In this document: in pieces, positions 45,563-54,871 of the stretch
Layout of the letters: each line of letters begins with the position of its first letter
Position numbering within the stretch: the first letter of the stretch is position 1
DNA from: Rosistilla carotiformis
GTDB taxonomy: Bacteria > Planctomycetota > Planctomycetia > Pirellulales > Pirellulaceae
Assembly (NCBI RefSeq): GCF_007753095.1
Contig: NZ_CP036348.1
Coordinates: 434,001-498,000, forward strand
Direction: 5' to 3'
DNA length: 64,000 nucleotides
Position numbers and translations under genes: made by a program
Notes under the pieces: model-generated
The model's input: only the letters and a program-made list of their open reading frames with translations
The model's database searches: none
What the model was told of the DNA's origin: nothing

Positions 45563-45867
45563 CGTTTGGTTTCGCTTGGCGTGTCGAAAGGAGGAGCGAG
45601 CAGGCGGGCGCGGTTCGCGCCGCCGCTGGAAATGGCGGGTGCACCCGCAGCTGGGGTGAGATCTTTTTAGGATAACTGAATCGTCGAGTCCGTAAAAACC
45701 TAAAACTGTTGTTTGTCTGTGTTAATCAACGGTTGCCGTGCGGGTTTGTACCTTGAATCGTTCAGATCGGCTCGTGGAATCGGAACTCTCGGATTGAAGT
45801 TGCAATTCCCCGCAATGGATGTCGAAGAGGGAATTGTACGCCGTTTGCTCATCTCGTTGCCCCGAGG

Positions 45868-46830
45868 ATGTCTCCGACTATGGCCCGTCCAACCAAGCTG
45901 CAGCAATTGAAGTCGCGCGGTCCGGCGCAAAATTCCGATGGACGGAGTCAGTCGTATTGCGCCGACTTTATCGTTTATCTGCGGAACGAATGCCATTTGG
46001 CGGAGAACTCGATCAAGGCTTACAGCCGCGATCTGAAGCGTTTCCTCGATTGGTTGGAGGACCGGTCGATCCCGCGTCTGAAGATCGCCGAACTTTCGCA
46101 GTATGTCAGTTGGCTGTGCCAGCGGTCGCTTGCGCCGGCGAGCGTGGCGCGGCACGTCGTCGCTCTGCGAACCTTTTATAAGTACTTGCAGCTGGAGGGG
46201 GTGGTTCGGGATAACCCTGCGGAACTGCTGACCACCCAGAAATTGTGGCAGCGGATGCCGGGGGTGCTCAGCCCCAGCCAAGTCGATGGTCTGCTGGCCG
46301 CACCGCGCCGCTCGGACAGTTATTGGCAGCGGGATCGAGCGTTGTTGGAGGTGTTGTATGCGACTGGGTGTCGGGCGTCGGAGGTCTGCGGTTTGCGGCT
46401 GCAGAACGTCAATCTAAAGCAGAAGCATCTGAAGTGTGAAGGAAAGGGGGGCAAGCAGCGGATGGTCCCGTTGGGGCTGCGCTCGATCGAATCGATCCAG
46501 TTTTATATCGATCAGTTGAGGCCCCGTTTGGTCGCTTTGGCGGCAACGACGCCGGACCATTTGTTCCTCAGTCGCAGCGGGCAAGCGCTCGATCGAATCC
46601 AGGTTTGGCGGCTGGTCAAACGCTACGCCCAGCGGGCGGGAATCTCCGACGAGATCAGTCCGCACAGTTTGCGGCACAGTTTTGCAACACACTTGTTGGC
46701 CGGAGGGGCGGGGTTGCGGCAGGTCCAGGAGATGTTGGGGCACGCCAACATCCAGACGACGCAGATCTACACCCACGTCGATCACAGTCGGCTGCAGAAG
46801 GTGCATCGCGAATTTCATCCGCGGGCTTAG
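45868..46830 (+). CDS. xerD: Tyrosine recombinase, XerD-like
   Basis: A 320-residue site-specific recombinase. An N-terminal core-binding domain ('FIVYLRNECHLAENSIKAYS') precedes the catalytic domain with all expected residues: R169 ('GCRASEV'), a Lys in 'CEGKGGKQR', H266 and R269 ('HSLRHS'), H292 ('LGHANIQTT') and nucleophile Y301 ('IYTHV'). The spacing matches E. coli XerD with an offset of about 22. It is a housekeeping-type recombinase for chromosome-dimer resolution at dif; no dif or mobile-element ends are seen nearby. XerC versus XerD cannot be decided from sequence alone. ATG 45880 is an alternative start. Confidence 0.93.
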   Translation: MSPTMARPTKLQQLKSRGPAQNSDGRSQSYCADFIVYLRNECHLAENSIKAYSRDLKRFLDWLEDRSIPRLKIAELSQYVSWLCQRSLAPASVARHVVALRTFYKYLQLEGVVRDNPAELLTTQKLWQRMPGVLSPSQVDGLLAAPRRSDSYWQRDRALLEVLYATGCRASEVCGLRLQNVNLKQKHLKCEGKGGKQRMVPLGLRSIESIQFYIDQLRPRLVALAATTPDHLFLSRSGQALDRIQVWRLVKRYAQRAGISDEISPHSLRHSFATHLLAGGAGLRQVQEMLGHANIQTTQIYTHVDHSRLQKVHREFHPRA

Positions 46831-46864
46831 ATTGCAGCATCCTGAGATTGGACGCCGAAGGCGG

Positions 46865-47290
46865 TCAGATACAGGCGTTTTGGGGGCGCGGCGGGTGGCT
46901 CAGGTCGTGTTTGGCCAGCTGGTAGCGGATCCGTTCGGCCAGCAGTCGCGGGCTGAACGGTTTGTGCATGATATCGGTCAGTTGGAACTCGGCCAGCAGG
47001 TGTTCTTTGTCCAGTTCGAGCCCGCGGGCAGTGCACAGCACGATGGGAAGCTGGGCAAAGCGGTTGGATTCACGAAGACGGTGGATCAGGTCGAGCCCGC
47101 TGCACAGTGGCATCTGGTGGTCGGTGACCAGCATGTCATAGTCGCCCAAGTTCAATTGACGGTGCGCTTGTTCACCGTCGCTGACCGAATCGACGGAGAA
47201 TCCCACTTGTTTTAAGGCGAACACAATCACGCGACGGAAAACGGGGTCGTCTTCGGCGACTAGGATCTGTTTTGCAGGGGGGTGATTCAT
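46865..47290 (-). CDS. Single-domain response regulator (receiver only)
   Basis: A 141-residue stand-alone REC domain. The acidic pair D14-D15 ('LVAEDDPVF'), phospho-acceptor D57 ('MLVTDHQMP'), T87 and K110 ('MHKPF') are all present, so it is phosphorylatable. No output domain is encoded. ATG 47290 is preceded by GAAGGAAA. The cognate histidine kinase is not adjacent. It is convergent with xerD and divergent from nusA. Confidence 0.93.
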   Translation of the reverse strand: MNHPPAKQILVAEDDPVFRRVIVFALKQVGFSVDSVSDGEQAHRQLNLGDYDMLVTDHQMPLCSGLDLIHRLRESNRFAQLPIVLCTARGLELDKEHLLAEFQLTDIMHKPFSPRLLAERIRYQLAKHDLSHPPRPQNACI

Positions 47291-47639
47291 TGTTTCCTTC
47301 AGGTGTAACACGCGACCGACCATTGGGGTGTCGATTTGCCGCTGACACCTCCGCCGAGAAAATTTAGGACAGAATTGTGAGGCAGAGGCGTGCTCGCGTT
47401 GCGAATTCGCCTCATGAGGCAAATTAGGTCGCAAAATCCGGCATAGGTTGCATATCTGGCCTCCCCTAGGTGTGGAAAACGCGACATCGATACCTGTTGC
47501 GCGTCGTTTTCCGGCATCGCTGTAAAGACAGACGTTGTTTGAGTCTGGGGGGTGCGAGAGGCTGCGAATCGGAGCGGTTGTACCGTTACACGATCGCGCA
47601 AAAGCATGGCACCACGGGCACTTAGGCAGTCGATATTGG

Positions 47640-47668
47640 TTGACACTATTCGTTTATACGGGTAACTT
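47640..47668 (+). promoter_or_regulatory. Candidate promoter of the nusA operon
   Basis: TTGACA (47640-47645, perfect -35 consensus), a 17-bp spacer and TAACTT (47663-47668, partial -10). The fit is good for the -35 but mediocre for the -10. The predicted start would lie near the first leader hairpin. Confidence 0.4.
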
Positions 47669-47700
47669 TGCTGGTTTACCCGACTAAGCAATTAGCCAGA

Positions 47701-47725
47701 AGCCCGGGTGTGCTACGCTCGGGCT
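47701..47725 (+). terminator. Terminator-like hairpin in the nusA leader
   Basis: AGCCCG (47701-47706) pairs with CGGGCT (47720-47725), followed by CCATTTTTG. An earlier stem CGGGTAA/TTACCCG (47659-47665 with 47676-47682) stands before it. These could attenuate nusA transcription (autoregulation, as NusA binds RNA hairpins) or end a transcript from upstream. Confidence 0.45.
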
Positions 47726-47764
47726 CCATTTTTGTACATACAGACCGATCGGTTACGCCGTCGC

Positions 47765-49288
47765 ATGAATCCTCAGGATCTACTTCGATACGTCGATTCT
47801 CTTCATCGCGAGAAGAATATTGACCCCTCGCTACTATTTTCGGCCATTGAGTCCGCGCTGGCGACTGCTGCGCGCCGACAGTACGGCGAAGAAGCTGACA
47901 TTATTGTGCGTATTGATCATGATTCTGGTAGAATCCATGCCGAAATCAATGGCGCGCCGTTGGACCAAGAGCAGATCGGCCGGATTGGAGCTCAGACAGC
48001 TAAGCAGGTCATCATTCAAAAGGTGCGCGAGGCCGAACGCGATGCCTTGATGGCAGAATATCGCGAACAGATTGGGCAGATGGTCAGTGGCGTGATCCAG
48101 CGAGCTGACGGAGGAGTTGCAACGGTTCAGTTGGGGAATGTCGAAGCGATTTTGCCTCGCAGCGAACAGATTTCTGGCGAAAGTTTGCATGCCAACGAAC
48201 GTGTTCGCGCGGTTGTGTTCGAAGTTCGCGCGACCGGAAATCGGGTCCGCGTGGTCCTCAGCCGGACGCGACCTCAGTTGGTGAAGTGCCTGTTCGAGCA
48301 GGAGATTCCCGAATTGTCCGAAGGCGTGATCGCGATCAATTCGATCAGCCGCGAGCCTGGTTATCGCAGCAAGGTCGCTGTCAGTAGCACCGATTCGCAA
48401 GTCGATCCGATTGCGGTTTGTGTTGGTTATCGGGGCAGCCGCATTAAGAGCGTCCGCGAGGAGTTGGCGGGAGAGCATATCGATGTGGTTCGCTACAGCG
48501 ATGACCCTCAGATCCTGATTCCCAACGCGTTGCAGCCCGCCGAGATCGAGCAGGTGCTGTTGTGTAATATGATCGGGCGTGCGATTGTGTTGGTTCAGGA
48601 AGACCAGTTGTCGTTGGCTATCGGTCGTCGCGGACAGAACGTTCGTTTGGCGAGCAAGCTGTGCGGCTGGGATATCGAAATCATGACCGGCGGAGAGCTG
48701 GAAGAGCAGATCGAGCGTGCCGTGGCTGGATTTAGCCAGTTAGATGGCATGACCGAAGATCTGGCTCAGCAATTGGTCGAACAAGGTTATCTGTCGTATG
48801 ATGATCTTTCGGTGATCGAGCCGGAAACGCTCATGCAGATGGGTGGGCTGACGGCCGAACAGGTCGATGTGATCGTCGAACAAGCGGAAACGCAGGCGGA
48901 AGAAGCCGAAGCTGCGGCTACCGAAGAACGCAAAAAACGCAAGCACGAACGCGAGACAGCAGCGGCTCAGGCAGCCGTTGACGAATCGGCTGCGGCGGAA
49001 TCAGGTCAGGCGGCGGAAGAAGCTGTGGCCGAAGGTTCCGAGGAGAATGTTTCCGATGGAGCCCAACAGGGTGAGAGTGATTCGTCGGTGGCTGTGGAAG
49101 ACGCGGAAGAAGACCGCGGTTCCGAAGCGGTTAGCGAAGAAGAAAATGCAACAGTAGAATCGGAGACGATTGACGAATCGACGAAGCAAGATTCTGATAA
49201 AGAGAATGTTGCCGTTGAAAATACAAATAACGATGACGAAGCGGAACAGATCGCTTCGGGTGAATTGGAAGATCCGGACAAGACGTAA
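47765..49288 (+). CDS. nusA: Transcription termination/antitermination factor NusA
   Basis: A 507-residue RNA-polymerase-associated factor (pausing, termination, antitermination). Domains in order: N-terminal polymerase-binding domain (residues 1-130; 'IDPSLLFSAIESALATAARR'), S1 ('GQMVSGVIQRADGGVATVQL'), KH1/KH2 ('VDPIAVCVGYRGSRIKSVRE', 'LAIGRRGQNVRLASKLCGW') and a helix-hairpin-helix-type C-terminal repeat. The last about 130 residues are an unusually long Glu/Ala/Ser-rich acidic tail, a group-specific extension. ATG 47765 fits the conserved N-terminus. infB and rbfA follow, the normal order. Confidence 0.97.
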   Translation: MNPQDLLRYVDSLHREKNIDPSLLFSAIESALATAARRQYGEEADIIVRIDHDSGRIHAEINGAPLDQEQIGRIGAQTAKQVIIQKVREAERDALMAEYREQIGQMVSGVIQRADGGVATVQLGNVEAILPRSEQISGESLHANERVRAVVFEVRATGNRVRVVLSRTRPQLVKCLFEQEIPELSEGVIAINSISREPGYRSKVAVSSTDSQVDPIAVCVGYRGSRIKSVREELAGEHIDVVRYSDDPQILIPNALQPAEIEQVLLCNMIGRAIVLVQEDQLSLAIGRRGQNVRLASKLCGWDIEIMTGGELEEQIERAVAGFSQLDGMTEDLAQQLVEQGYLSYDDLSVIEPETLMQMGGLTAEQVDVIVEQAETQAEEAEAAATEERKKRKHERETAAAQAAVDESAAAESGQAAEEAVAEGSEENVSDGAQQGESDSSVAVEDAEEDRGSEAVSEEENATVESETIDESTKQDSDKENVAVENTNNDDEAEQIASGELEDPDKT

Positions 49289-49451
49289 GCTTGTCCTGGA
49301 CACAAGAGTCAACTGATTACGGGACCCTAGCGGTGTTTTTGCATCGCGCGGAGGAGCCTTGAATATGTGAACTCGAGATTAGATTGGCACGCGAACGGGC
49401 ACGATTTACGTCCGTTCGGTGCATACCAACCAGCAAGAGGGATTCCTCAAC

Positions 49452-52352
49452 GTGGCCGTACGCATCTACGCGCTAGCTAAAGACTTGAAGATTGATAGCA
49501 AGGAACTTGTCCAGATATGTAACAAAGTAGGCGTTACTGGCAAGGGCTCTGCGCTCGCAAGTCTTGATGACGATGAAGTGGAAAAGGTCAAGAAGCACCT
49601 GAGTCAGCTTGGTGCGCCCAAGGTCGAGAAAGTAGCCATTAAGGAAGATGTGCGACCAGTTCGCGGCGCCGGTCCTTTGGGTACCGCGATCAAAAAGGCG
49701 GGGCCGCCGGCAGTCTTGAAATCTCGACCAAAGTCGGCTTCCGAAGTGGAGGTCGAGGACACGCCAGCTTCGGATGTTAAGGAATCTCCTGCCATCGCAG
49801 CAACTCAAGTTCCTGTTGAGGCCCCGAAGGCCTCGGTTGAAGTGGCTGAAGAGCCAGTCGCCCCTGTGAAGCCTGCCGCGGCAGTATCGCCGCCGGCTGA
49901 ACCTCCCGCTGCGCCGCGTGAGCCGGTCGTGATGGAGCCGAACAAGCCCGTCCAACCCGCTGCCAATGCGCCTCTGCGGCGTGAAGCCATTCTTGGTGGT
50001 GCGAGTTCACGGATTCGTGACATTGGCGGTCGCGGTCGTTCCGGTGGCAACCGACCCTCTGGCGGAAGCGAGGGGGGCGATCGCTCCGGCGGCGGTAAGA
50101 AGCGTGGTCCAGTCATCAATCTGGCGGCCGTTCCAAAGTCTCCAACGCGTCAGCCGCGTCCAGCTGCTGGCGAAGCCCCCGCGCAGAAGCCCGAGATTCG
50201 TCTGTCGAAGGACGTCATCCAGGGTCACAAGCAGGGACAGGGGATGAAGGCTTCTCTAGAGAAGCTTGTCCAGGATGATGTCGATAGCAAAAAGGCGGAT
50301 TCGGGCAAGGGCAAGGTTGGCGGCGCATTGAGTTCGTTCACCGGAACGGGCAACGAGCGTGGCCGTGCTGGCAAGGCAGCCGATCTCGAGGAAGAGCGAA
50401 CAAAGAAGAAGGGCATCGCCGGAATGGCCAGTGCCCGCGCCGACCGGAACAAGGGGCGTCGCGGCGGACGACGAGATATCGAGCGATCGTTCTCGCATGG
50501 GGACGATCGTCGTCGGCGGCGTACGATTACGCGAACAGGAAAGAATACTGCGGCACCGCGAAAAGAAAATGTGGTGTTGGAGTTGCCGTGTTCGATTCGC
50601 AGTTTCTCCGAAGCCGCTGGTATCAGTGCCGCTCAAGTGCTCAAGACGCTGATGGGTATGGGTATGATGATGAACATCAATGCTCAAATCGATCAGGGAA
50701 CAGCGGAATTGATTGCCGCGGAGTTGGATCTCGAAATTTCGTTGAAGAGCCAGACTTCGTTGGAAGAAGATCTGATCGATCAGATCGAAGAACGAGCCGA
50801 CGAAGAAGCCGATTTGGTGCCACGGCAACCGATTGTGACTTTCTTGGGGCACGTCGACCACGGAAAGACCAGCTTGCTGGACTATCTGATCGGCACTCGG
50901 ATCGTGAAGGGCGAAGCGGGGGGAATTACCCAGCACATTCGCGCTTATGAAGTCGACAAAGACGGTCGTAAGATCACGTTTGTCGATACTCCTGGTCACG
51001 AAGCGTTTACCGAAATGCGAGCCCGCGGTGCAAACGTCACCGATATCGCTGTGTTGGTGATCGCGGCGGATGACGGCATCATGCCACAAACCGAAGAGGC
51101 GATCAGTCATGCGAAAGCGGCTGGCGTTCCGATCGTTGTGGCGCTGAACAAGATGGACATCCCAGGGGTCGATTCCAATCGTCCGATGACCCAGATGACC
51201 GAACATGGCCTGACCCCGAGCGAATGGGGTGGCGATGTCGAGGTGGTCCGCACGAGTGCGACAACCGGTTTGGGCATGGATGAATTGCTCGATACGCTGC
51301 TGACGGTTTCGGAGCTGAATGAATACAAGGCGAATCCTAACCGCGATGCGTTGGGTGTCTGTCTGGAATCCGAGCAGCAGGCCGACCGCGGTGTGATTGC
51401 GAAGTTTGTCGTGCAGAACGGAACGCTGAAGGTTGGCGATGTCGTTGTCTGTGGACCGGCTCATGGACGCGTCAAGGCTTTGACCGACACTTTGACCGGC
51501 GAACCGATGCGGGAAGCCGGCCCAAGTACGCCGGTCAATGTAACGGGATTGGATCAGCCGCCAGGTGCGGGTGATCGGTTCCATGTGTTGGACAACATTG
51601 CCGAAGCTCGCGAGATCGCCGAGACACGCGAATTCGACAGCAAGAGCCAGAACTTGTCGGGGATTACGACCAAGGTCAGCTTCGAGCATTTCCAACAGTT
51701 GCTGCAAGACGGCAAGTTGGGTAAGTCGGAAGACCGTGCCAAGTTGAACTTGATTATTCGTGCCGACATGAAGGGTTCGTTGGAAGCGATCGACAAGGAG
51801 ATCGCCAAGTTCGATCATCCCGAAGTCGAGATCCGCGTTTTGCAACGTTCGGTCGGTGGTATCACCGTCGCCGATGTGACTTTGGCATCGGCAAGCGATG
51901 CGGTGATCTTGGGCTTCAATGTGATTCCCGATGAAGCCGCTCGCAGCATGGTCGATGATCGCAAGGTCGAGATTCGTCGTTATGACGTGATCTATAAAAT
52001 GACCGACGATTTGAAAGCGATGATTGAAGGTCGCTTGAAGCCCGAGGAGCGAGTTGTCGAATTGGGACGTGCTGTCGTGAAACAGGTCTTCTCGATCAGT
52101 CGAGTTGGCGTTGTTGCCGGTAGCTATGTCGCTCAAGGTTCGATCGAACGTGGTTGTCGTATCCGGGTCAATCGCGATGGACGGACGATCGGCGATTATC
52201 CGTTGGATTCGATTCGACGCCATAAAGAAGACGTCAAAGAGGTGCCACGCGGAATGGAATGCGGTATCCGATTGTCAGGCTTCAACGACATCAAACAAGA
52301 TGATGTCCTGGAAGCTTACCGCATTGAAGAGTTCGCTCGAACCCTCGACTGA
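49452..52352 (+). CDS. infB: Translation initiation factor IF-2
   Basis: A 966-residue GTPase that delivers fMet-tRNA to the 30S subunit. An IF2_N domain ('[20 protein letters not shown]') is followed by a long Pro/Ala/Lys-Gly-rich linker with '[11 protein letters not shown]'-type basic stretches. The G domain has G1 'GHVDHGKTS', G3 'DTPGHEAF' and G4 'NKMD', and domains II, III and IV follow. Start GTG 49452 has AGAGGGA at suitable distance; an upstream GTG at 49419 has none. The linker makes the protein longer than E. coli IF-2 (890). Co-transcribed with nusA and rbfA by position. Confidence 0.97.
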   Translation: MAVRIYALAKDLKIDSKELVQICNKVGVTGKGSALASLDDDEVEKVKKHLSQLGAPKVEKVAIKEDVRPVRGAGPLGTAIKKAGPPAVLKSRPKSASEVEVEDTPASDVKESPAIAATQVPVEAPKASVEVAEEPVAPVKPAAAVSPPAEPPAAPREPVVMEPNKPVQPAANAPLRREAILGGASSRIRDIGGRGRSGGNRPSGGSEGGDRSGGGKKRGPVINLAAVPKSPTRQPRPAAGEAPAQKPEIRLSKDVIQGHKQGQGMKASLEKLVQDDVDSKKADSGKGKVGGALSSFTGTGNERGRAGKAADLEEERTKKKGIAGMASARADRNKGRRGGRRDIERSFSHGDDRRRRRTITRTGKNTAAPRKENVVLELPCSIRSFSEAAGISAAQVLKTLMGMGMMMNINAQIDQGTAELIAAELDLEISLKSQTSLEEDLIDQIEERADEEADLVPRQPIVTFLGHVDHGKTSLLDYLIGTRIVKGEAGGITQHIRAYEVDKDGRKITFVDTPGHEAFTEMRARGANVTDIAVLVIAADDGIMPQTEEAISHAKAAGVPIVVALNKMDIPGVDSNRPMTQMTEHGLTPSEWGGDVEVVRTSATTGLGMDELLDTLLTVSELNEYKANPNRDALGVCLESEQQADRGVIAKFVVQNGTLKVGDVVVCGPAHGRVKALTDTLTGEPMREAGPSTPVNVTGLDQPPGAGDRFHVLDNIAEAREIAETREFDSKSQNLSGITTKVSFEHFQQLLQDGKLGKSEDRAKLNLIIRADMKGSLEAIDKEIAKFDHPEVEIRVLQRSVGGITVADVTLASASDAVILGFNVIPDEAARSMVDDRKVEIRRYDVIYKMTDDLKAMIEGRLKPEERVVELGRAVVKQVFSISRVGVVAGSYVAQGSIERGCRIRVNRDGRTIGDYPLDSIRRHKEDVKEVPRGMECGIRLSGFNDIKQDDVLEAYRIEEFARTLD

Positions 52353-52424
52353 GGTTGAGGGCCCGGTGGGCCTCGTTCGTTTTTCCTGTTAGCGCATCTG
52401 TTTTCTCCTATTGGCTATCCTATC

Positions 52425-52820
52425 GTGACATCGCGTCGTCAACTCAAAGCCGCCGAGGCAATCCGTGAAGTCGTGGCAACATCGATTCTTACGGAGTTGC
52501 GCGACCCGCGAGTCAAGGATGTCACGGTGATCGGGGTCGAGATCGATTCGGACATGCGAAACGCGAAGGTTCGCGTGAGCGTGATGGGGGATGAGAAGCA
52601 GCAGGCGTTGACGCTGCGGGGGCTCCAGAATTCCGCTGGCTACTTGCAATCCAAAATCGCCGCGCGTATCGACACACGGTACACGCCGCGATTGACTTTC
52701 AAAATTGATAAAGGCCTCAACAACGCGCTTGAGGTTAGTCGCATACTCGAGGAATTGCGGAAAGAGACTCCGCCCCCGTCGGATGATGCCGCTGCGGATA
52801 CGTCGGAAGACGCGTCGTAG
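52425..52820 (+). CDS. rbfA: Ribosome-binding factor A
   Basis: A 131-residue 30S-maturation factor with GTG start. The KH-like fold is recognisable in 'RRQLKAAEAIREVVATSILT', 'DPRVKDVTVIGVEIDSDMRN' and 'RIDTRYTPRLTFKIDKGLN', ending in an acidic Ser/Asp-rich tail. It lies 72 bp after infB, the classical nusA-infB-rbfA order. Length and sequence fit the family. Confidence 0.95.
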   Translation: MTSRRQLKAAEAIREVVATSILTELRDPRVKDVTVIGVEIDSDMRNAKVRVSVMGDEKQQALTLRGLQNSAGYLQSKIAARIDTRYTPRLTFKIDKGLNNALEVSRILEELRKETPPPSDDAAADTSEDAS

Positions 52821-52890
52821 GGTGTTGTTGGCGTGTTGGTTTATCCCTTCGTTTTCATATACCGATCATTGACATCTGCAAACAAACAAC

Positions 52891-53940
52891 ATGAGCACAA
52901 CCAATCGGTCAGCTAGGATCACCAAGCTTTTCAGTCTGTTGAAAAAGCGTTACAAGCCGCTGCCCCCTTCGGCTGGTAGGAATTTGTTTGAGCACTTCTT
53001 GTACGCTTGTCTGTTGGAAAACGGGTCGCAGGAAGCGGCCGATGAAGGGATTGCTCGTTTAGAACAAGACTACTTCGATTGGAACGAAGTCCGCGTGACA
53101 ACGGTTAGCGAGTTGGCTGAATCGTTCCCGCGGTTGCCTAACGCGAACGAAGCGGCATCGCGATTGAAGAAGAATCTGCACGCGTTGTTTGAGACCTATT
53201 ATTCGTTCGACATCGAAGAGATGAAGAAGCAGAACCTTGGTAAGACGATCAAGGATCTGAGCGAATTTCCAGCAATGACCTCGTTCGTGTTGGCGTATAT
53301 CGTCCAACAAGGGCTTGGTGGGCACGCGATTCCAATCAATGCGGTTGGGATCGATATTTGTTACTACTGTGGCATTGTTAATGACGCCGAACGGGAGACC
53401 AGCAAGGTGCCTGGGATCGAACGGGCTATCCCAAAGGCCAAGGGGACCGAGTTCTCATCGTTGCTTCACCAAGCGGCGTTGGATTTGGCCAGCAATCCTC
53501 AGGACCCCGAGCTGCACAAATTGATTTTGCAGGTGAATCCCGACGCGGCGGATCTGTTGCCGGGCAAGAAGGTGGCTCCTGCAAGCCCGAGCAAGTCGAG
53601 CAGCAACAAGTCGGGTGCCAATAAAGCGGCTGCGGATAAGTCGACCGATAAGACCGCGGCCACCAAAGCTGCGGCCAGTAAGAGTGCCGCGGTAAAGAAG
53701 CCGGCCAAGAAGTCCACCGCACCCGTTCCTTCCGACAAGGCGCCGTTGAAGGGAATTGCGGCATCGATTAAGGCCAAGAAGGCGGCAACGCAATCGACGC
53801 CTCCGGCTAAGGCGGCTCCGAAAAAGGGAGCTTCGAAATCGAAGTCGACGAAGGATTCCGAGCAGAAGGGGGATTCGACGGCAGCTGCCAAACCGGCCCG
53901 TAGTGCAACGAAGAAGCTGACGAAGAAGAAGCCTCGATAG
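52891..53940 (+). CDS. HhH-GPD/endonuclease III-like domain with histone H1-like tail
   Basis: A 349-residue protein. Residues 1-225 resemble an endonuclease III/HhH-GPD fold ('FEHFLYACLLENGSQEAADE', 'NANEAASRLKKNLHALFETY', 'LSEFPAMTSFVLAYIVQQGL', 'AIPINAVGIDICYYCG'), but the usual LPGVGxKT catalytic-Lys motif and the catalytic Asp position (Asn150 here) look altered and no Fe-S Cys cluster follows. Residues 227-349 are Lys/Ala/Ser-rich with AAK/KKA repeats, like a histone H1 or Hc1 tail. DNA binding is plausible; glycosylase activity is doubtful. It follows rbfA by 70 bp. Confidence 0.75.
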   Translation: MSTTNRSARITKLFSLLKKRYKPLPPSAGRNLFEHFLYACLLENGSQEAADEGIARLEQDYFDWNEVRVTTVSELAESFPRLPNANEAASRLKKNLHALFETYYSFDIEEMKKQNLGKTIKDLSEFPAMTSFVLAYIVQQGLGGHAIPINAVGIDICYYCGIVNDAERETSKVPGIERAIPKAKGTEFSSLLHQAALDLASNPQDPELHKLILQVNPDAADLLPGKKVAPASPSKSSSNKSGANKAAADKSTDKTAATKAAASKSAAVKKPAKKSTAPVPSDKAPLKGIAASIKAKKAATQSTPPAKAAPKKGASKSKSTKDSEQKGDSTAAAKPARSATKKLTKKKPR

Positions 53941-54104
53941 TTTGGGCTGCTGGGCATTTTTTAAGGGGTCGATAACCGTCGCGCGGTTTTTCGACGCTTG
54001 GACTGTTTGTTGGTTTTGTCGGGTGCATTGCCCTGTTGGGCTAACCGAGCTTTCCAGGTTGAAGTCTCTCTCTTTTTGATGATTCCAAACGCGGGTAAGC
54101 AACA

Positions 54105-54845
54105 ATGGCGGGTCACTCCCATTGGGCTGGGATTAAGCACAAGAAGGCCCTCGTCGATAACAAGCGTGGAAAGCTTTGGAGTCGACTGAGCAAGGCGATC
54201 ATCGTGGCAGCCAAGTTGGGCGGCGGAGATCTCGATACCAACATCCGGCTCCGCAAGGCGATCGATGATGCCAAAGCGGTCAGCATGCCCAAGGATAACA
54301 TCGAACGGGCGGTGAAGCGGGGAACCGGTGAACTCGACGGCGGGAACTTGGAAGAGGTTCTCTACGAGGGTTATGGGCCCGGTGGCGTCGCCATTCTATG
54401 CGACGTCTTGACCGACAATCGCAACCGGACCGCGCCGGAGATGCGCGTTCTGTTCGAACGCAACGGCGGAAATCTTGGGACGATCAATTCGGTCGCCTAT
54501 CTGTTCGATCGCAAGGGATTGATTCTGTTTGCTGCCGAGACCGATGAAGAGCGGTTGACCGAGGTTGCCCTGGAAGGGGGCGCTGACGACATCCAACGCG
54601 GCGATTCGGGGGGCTGGGAAGTCACTTGTCCGCCGGAGAACTTCAGCGATCTGTTAGCCGCCTTCGAAGCGGCTCAGTTGCAGCCGGAGCTGAGCGAGGT
54701 GACGCGTTTGCCGCAGACGACTGTCGAGGTCGAGGGATCCGTTGCTCAGCAGGCGATGCGTTTGTTGGAGCTGTTGGACGAGCACGACGATGTGCAAAGC
54801 GTTTCGACCAATCTCAGCATCACCGATGATTCGTTAGGCGGCTGA
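54105..54845 (+). CDS. yebC: YebC/PmpR-family regulator (TACO1 family)
   Basis: A 246-residue protein, normal length. Family landmarks are 'MAGHSHWAGIKHKKALVDNK', 'LWSRLSKAIIVAAKLGGGD', 'MPKDNIERAVKRGTGE', 'YEGYGPGGVAILCDVLTDNR' and 'NGGNLGTINSVAYLFDRKG'. Members have been reported as DNA-binding transcription regulators, or, for TACO1/YebC2, as factors aiding translation of proline-rich sequences. It is convergent with the sulfatase gene. Confidence 0.97.
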   Translation: MAGHSHWAGIKHKKALVDNKRGKLWSRLSKAIIVAAKLGGGDLDTNIRLRKAIDDAKAVSMPKDNIERAVKRGTGELDGGNLEEVLYEGYGPGGVAILCDVLTDNRNRTAPEMRVLFERNGGNLGTINSVAYLFDRKGLILFAAETDEERLTEVALEGGADDIQRGDSGGWEVTCPPENFSDLLAAFEAAQLQPELSEVTRLPQTTVEVEGSVAQQAMRLLELLDEHDDVQSVSTNLSITDDSLGG

Positions 54846-54871
54846 TCGATGTCGGCGTCGTCGGTCTGCGG

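Larger units (their letters stand above)
47291..47764. other. Divergent region / nusA leader
   Basis: About 474 bp between the response-regulator and nusA genes. It contains a candidate sigma70-type promoter (47640-47668) and two successive stem-loops (47659-47682, 47701-47725) upstream of nusA. No rimP-like gene is present here. No open frame has recognisable content. Confidence 0.6.

Noticed and set aside
45868-46830. Phage or integron integrase.
   Set aside because: The protein has XerC/D-like length and residue spacing, and no attachment-site repeats or phage genes flank it.
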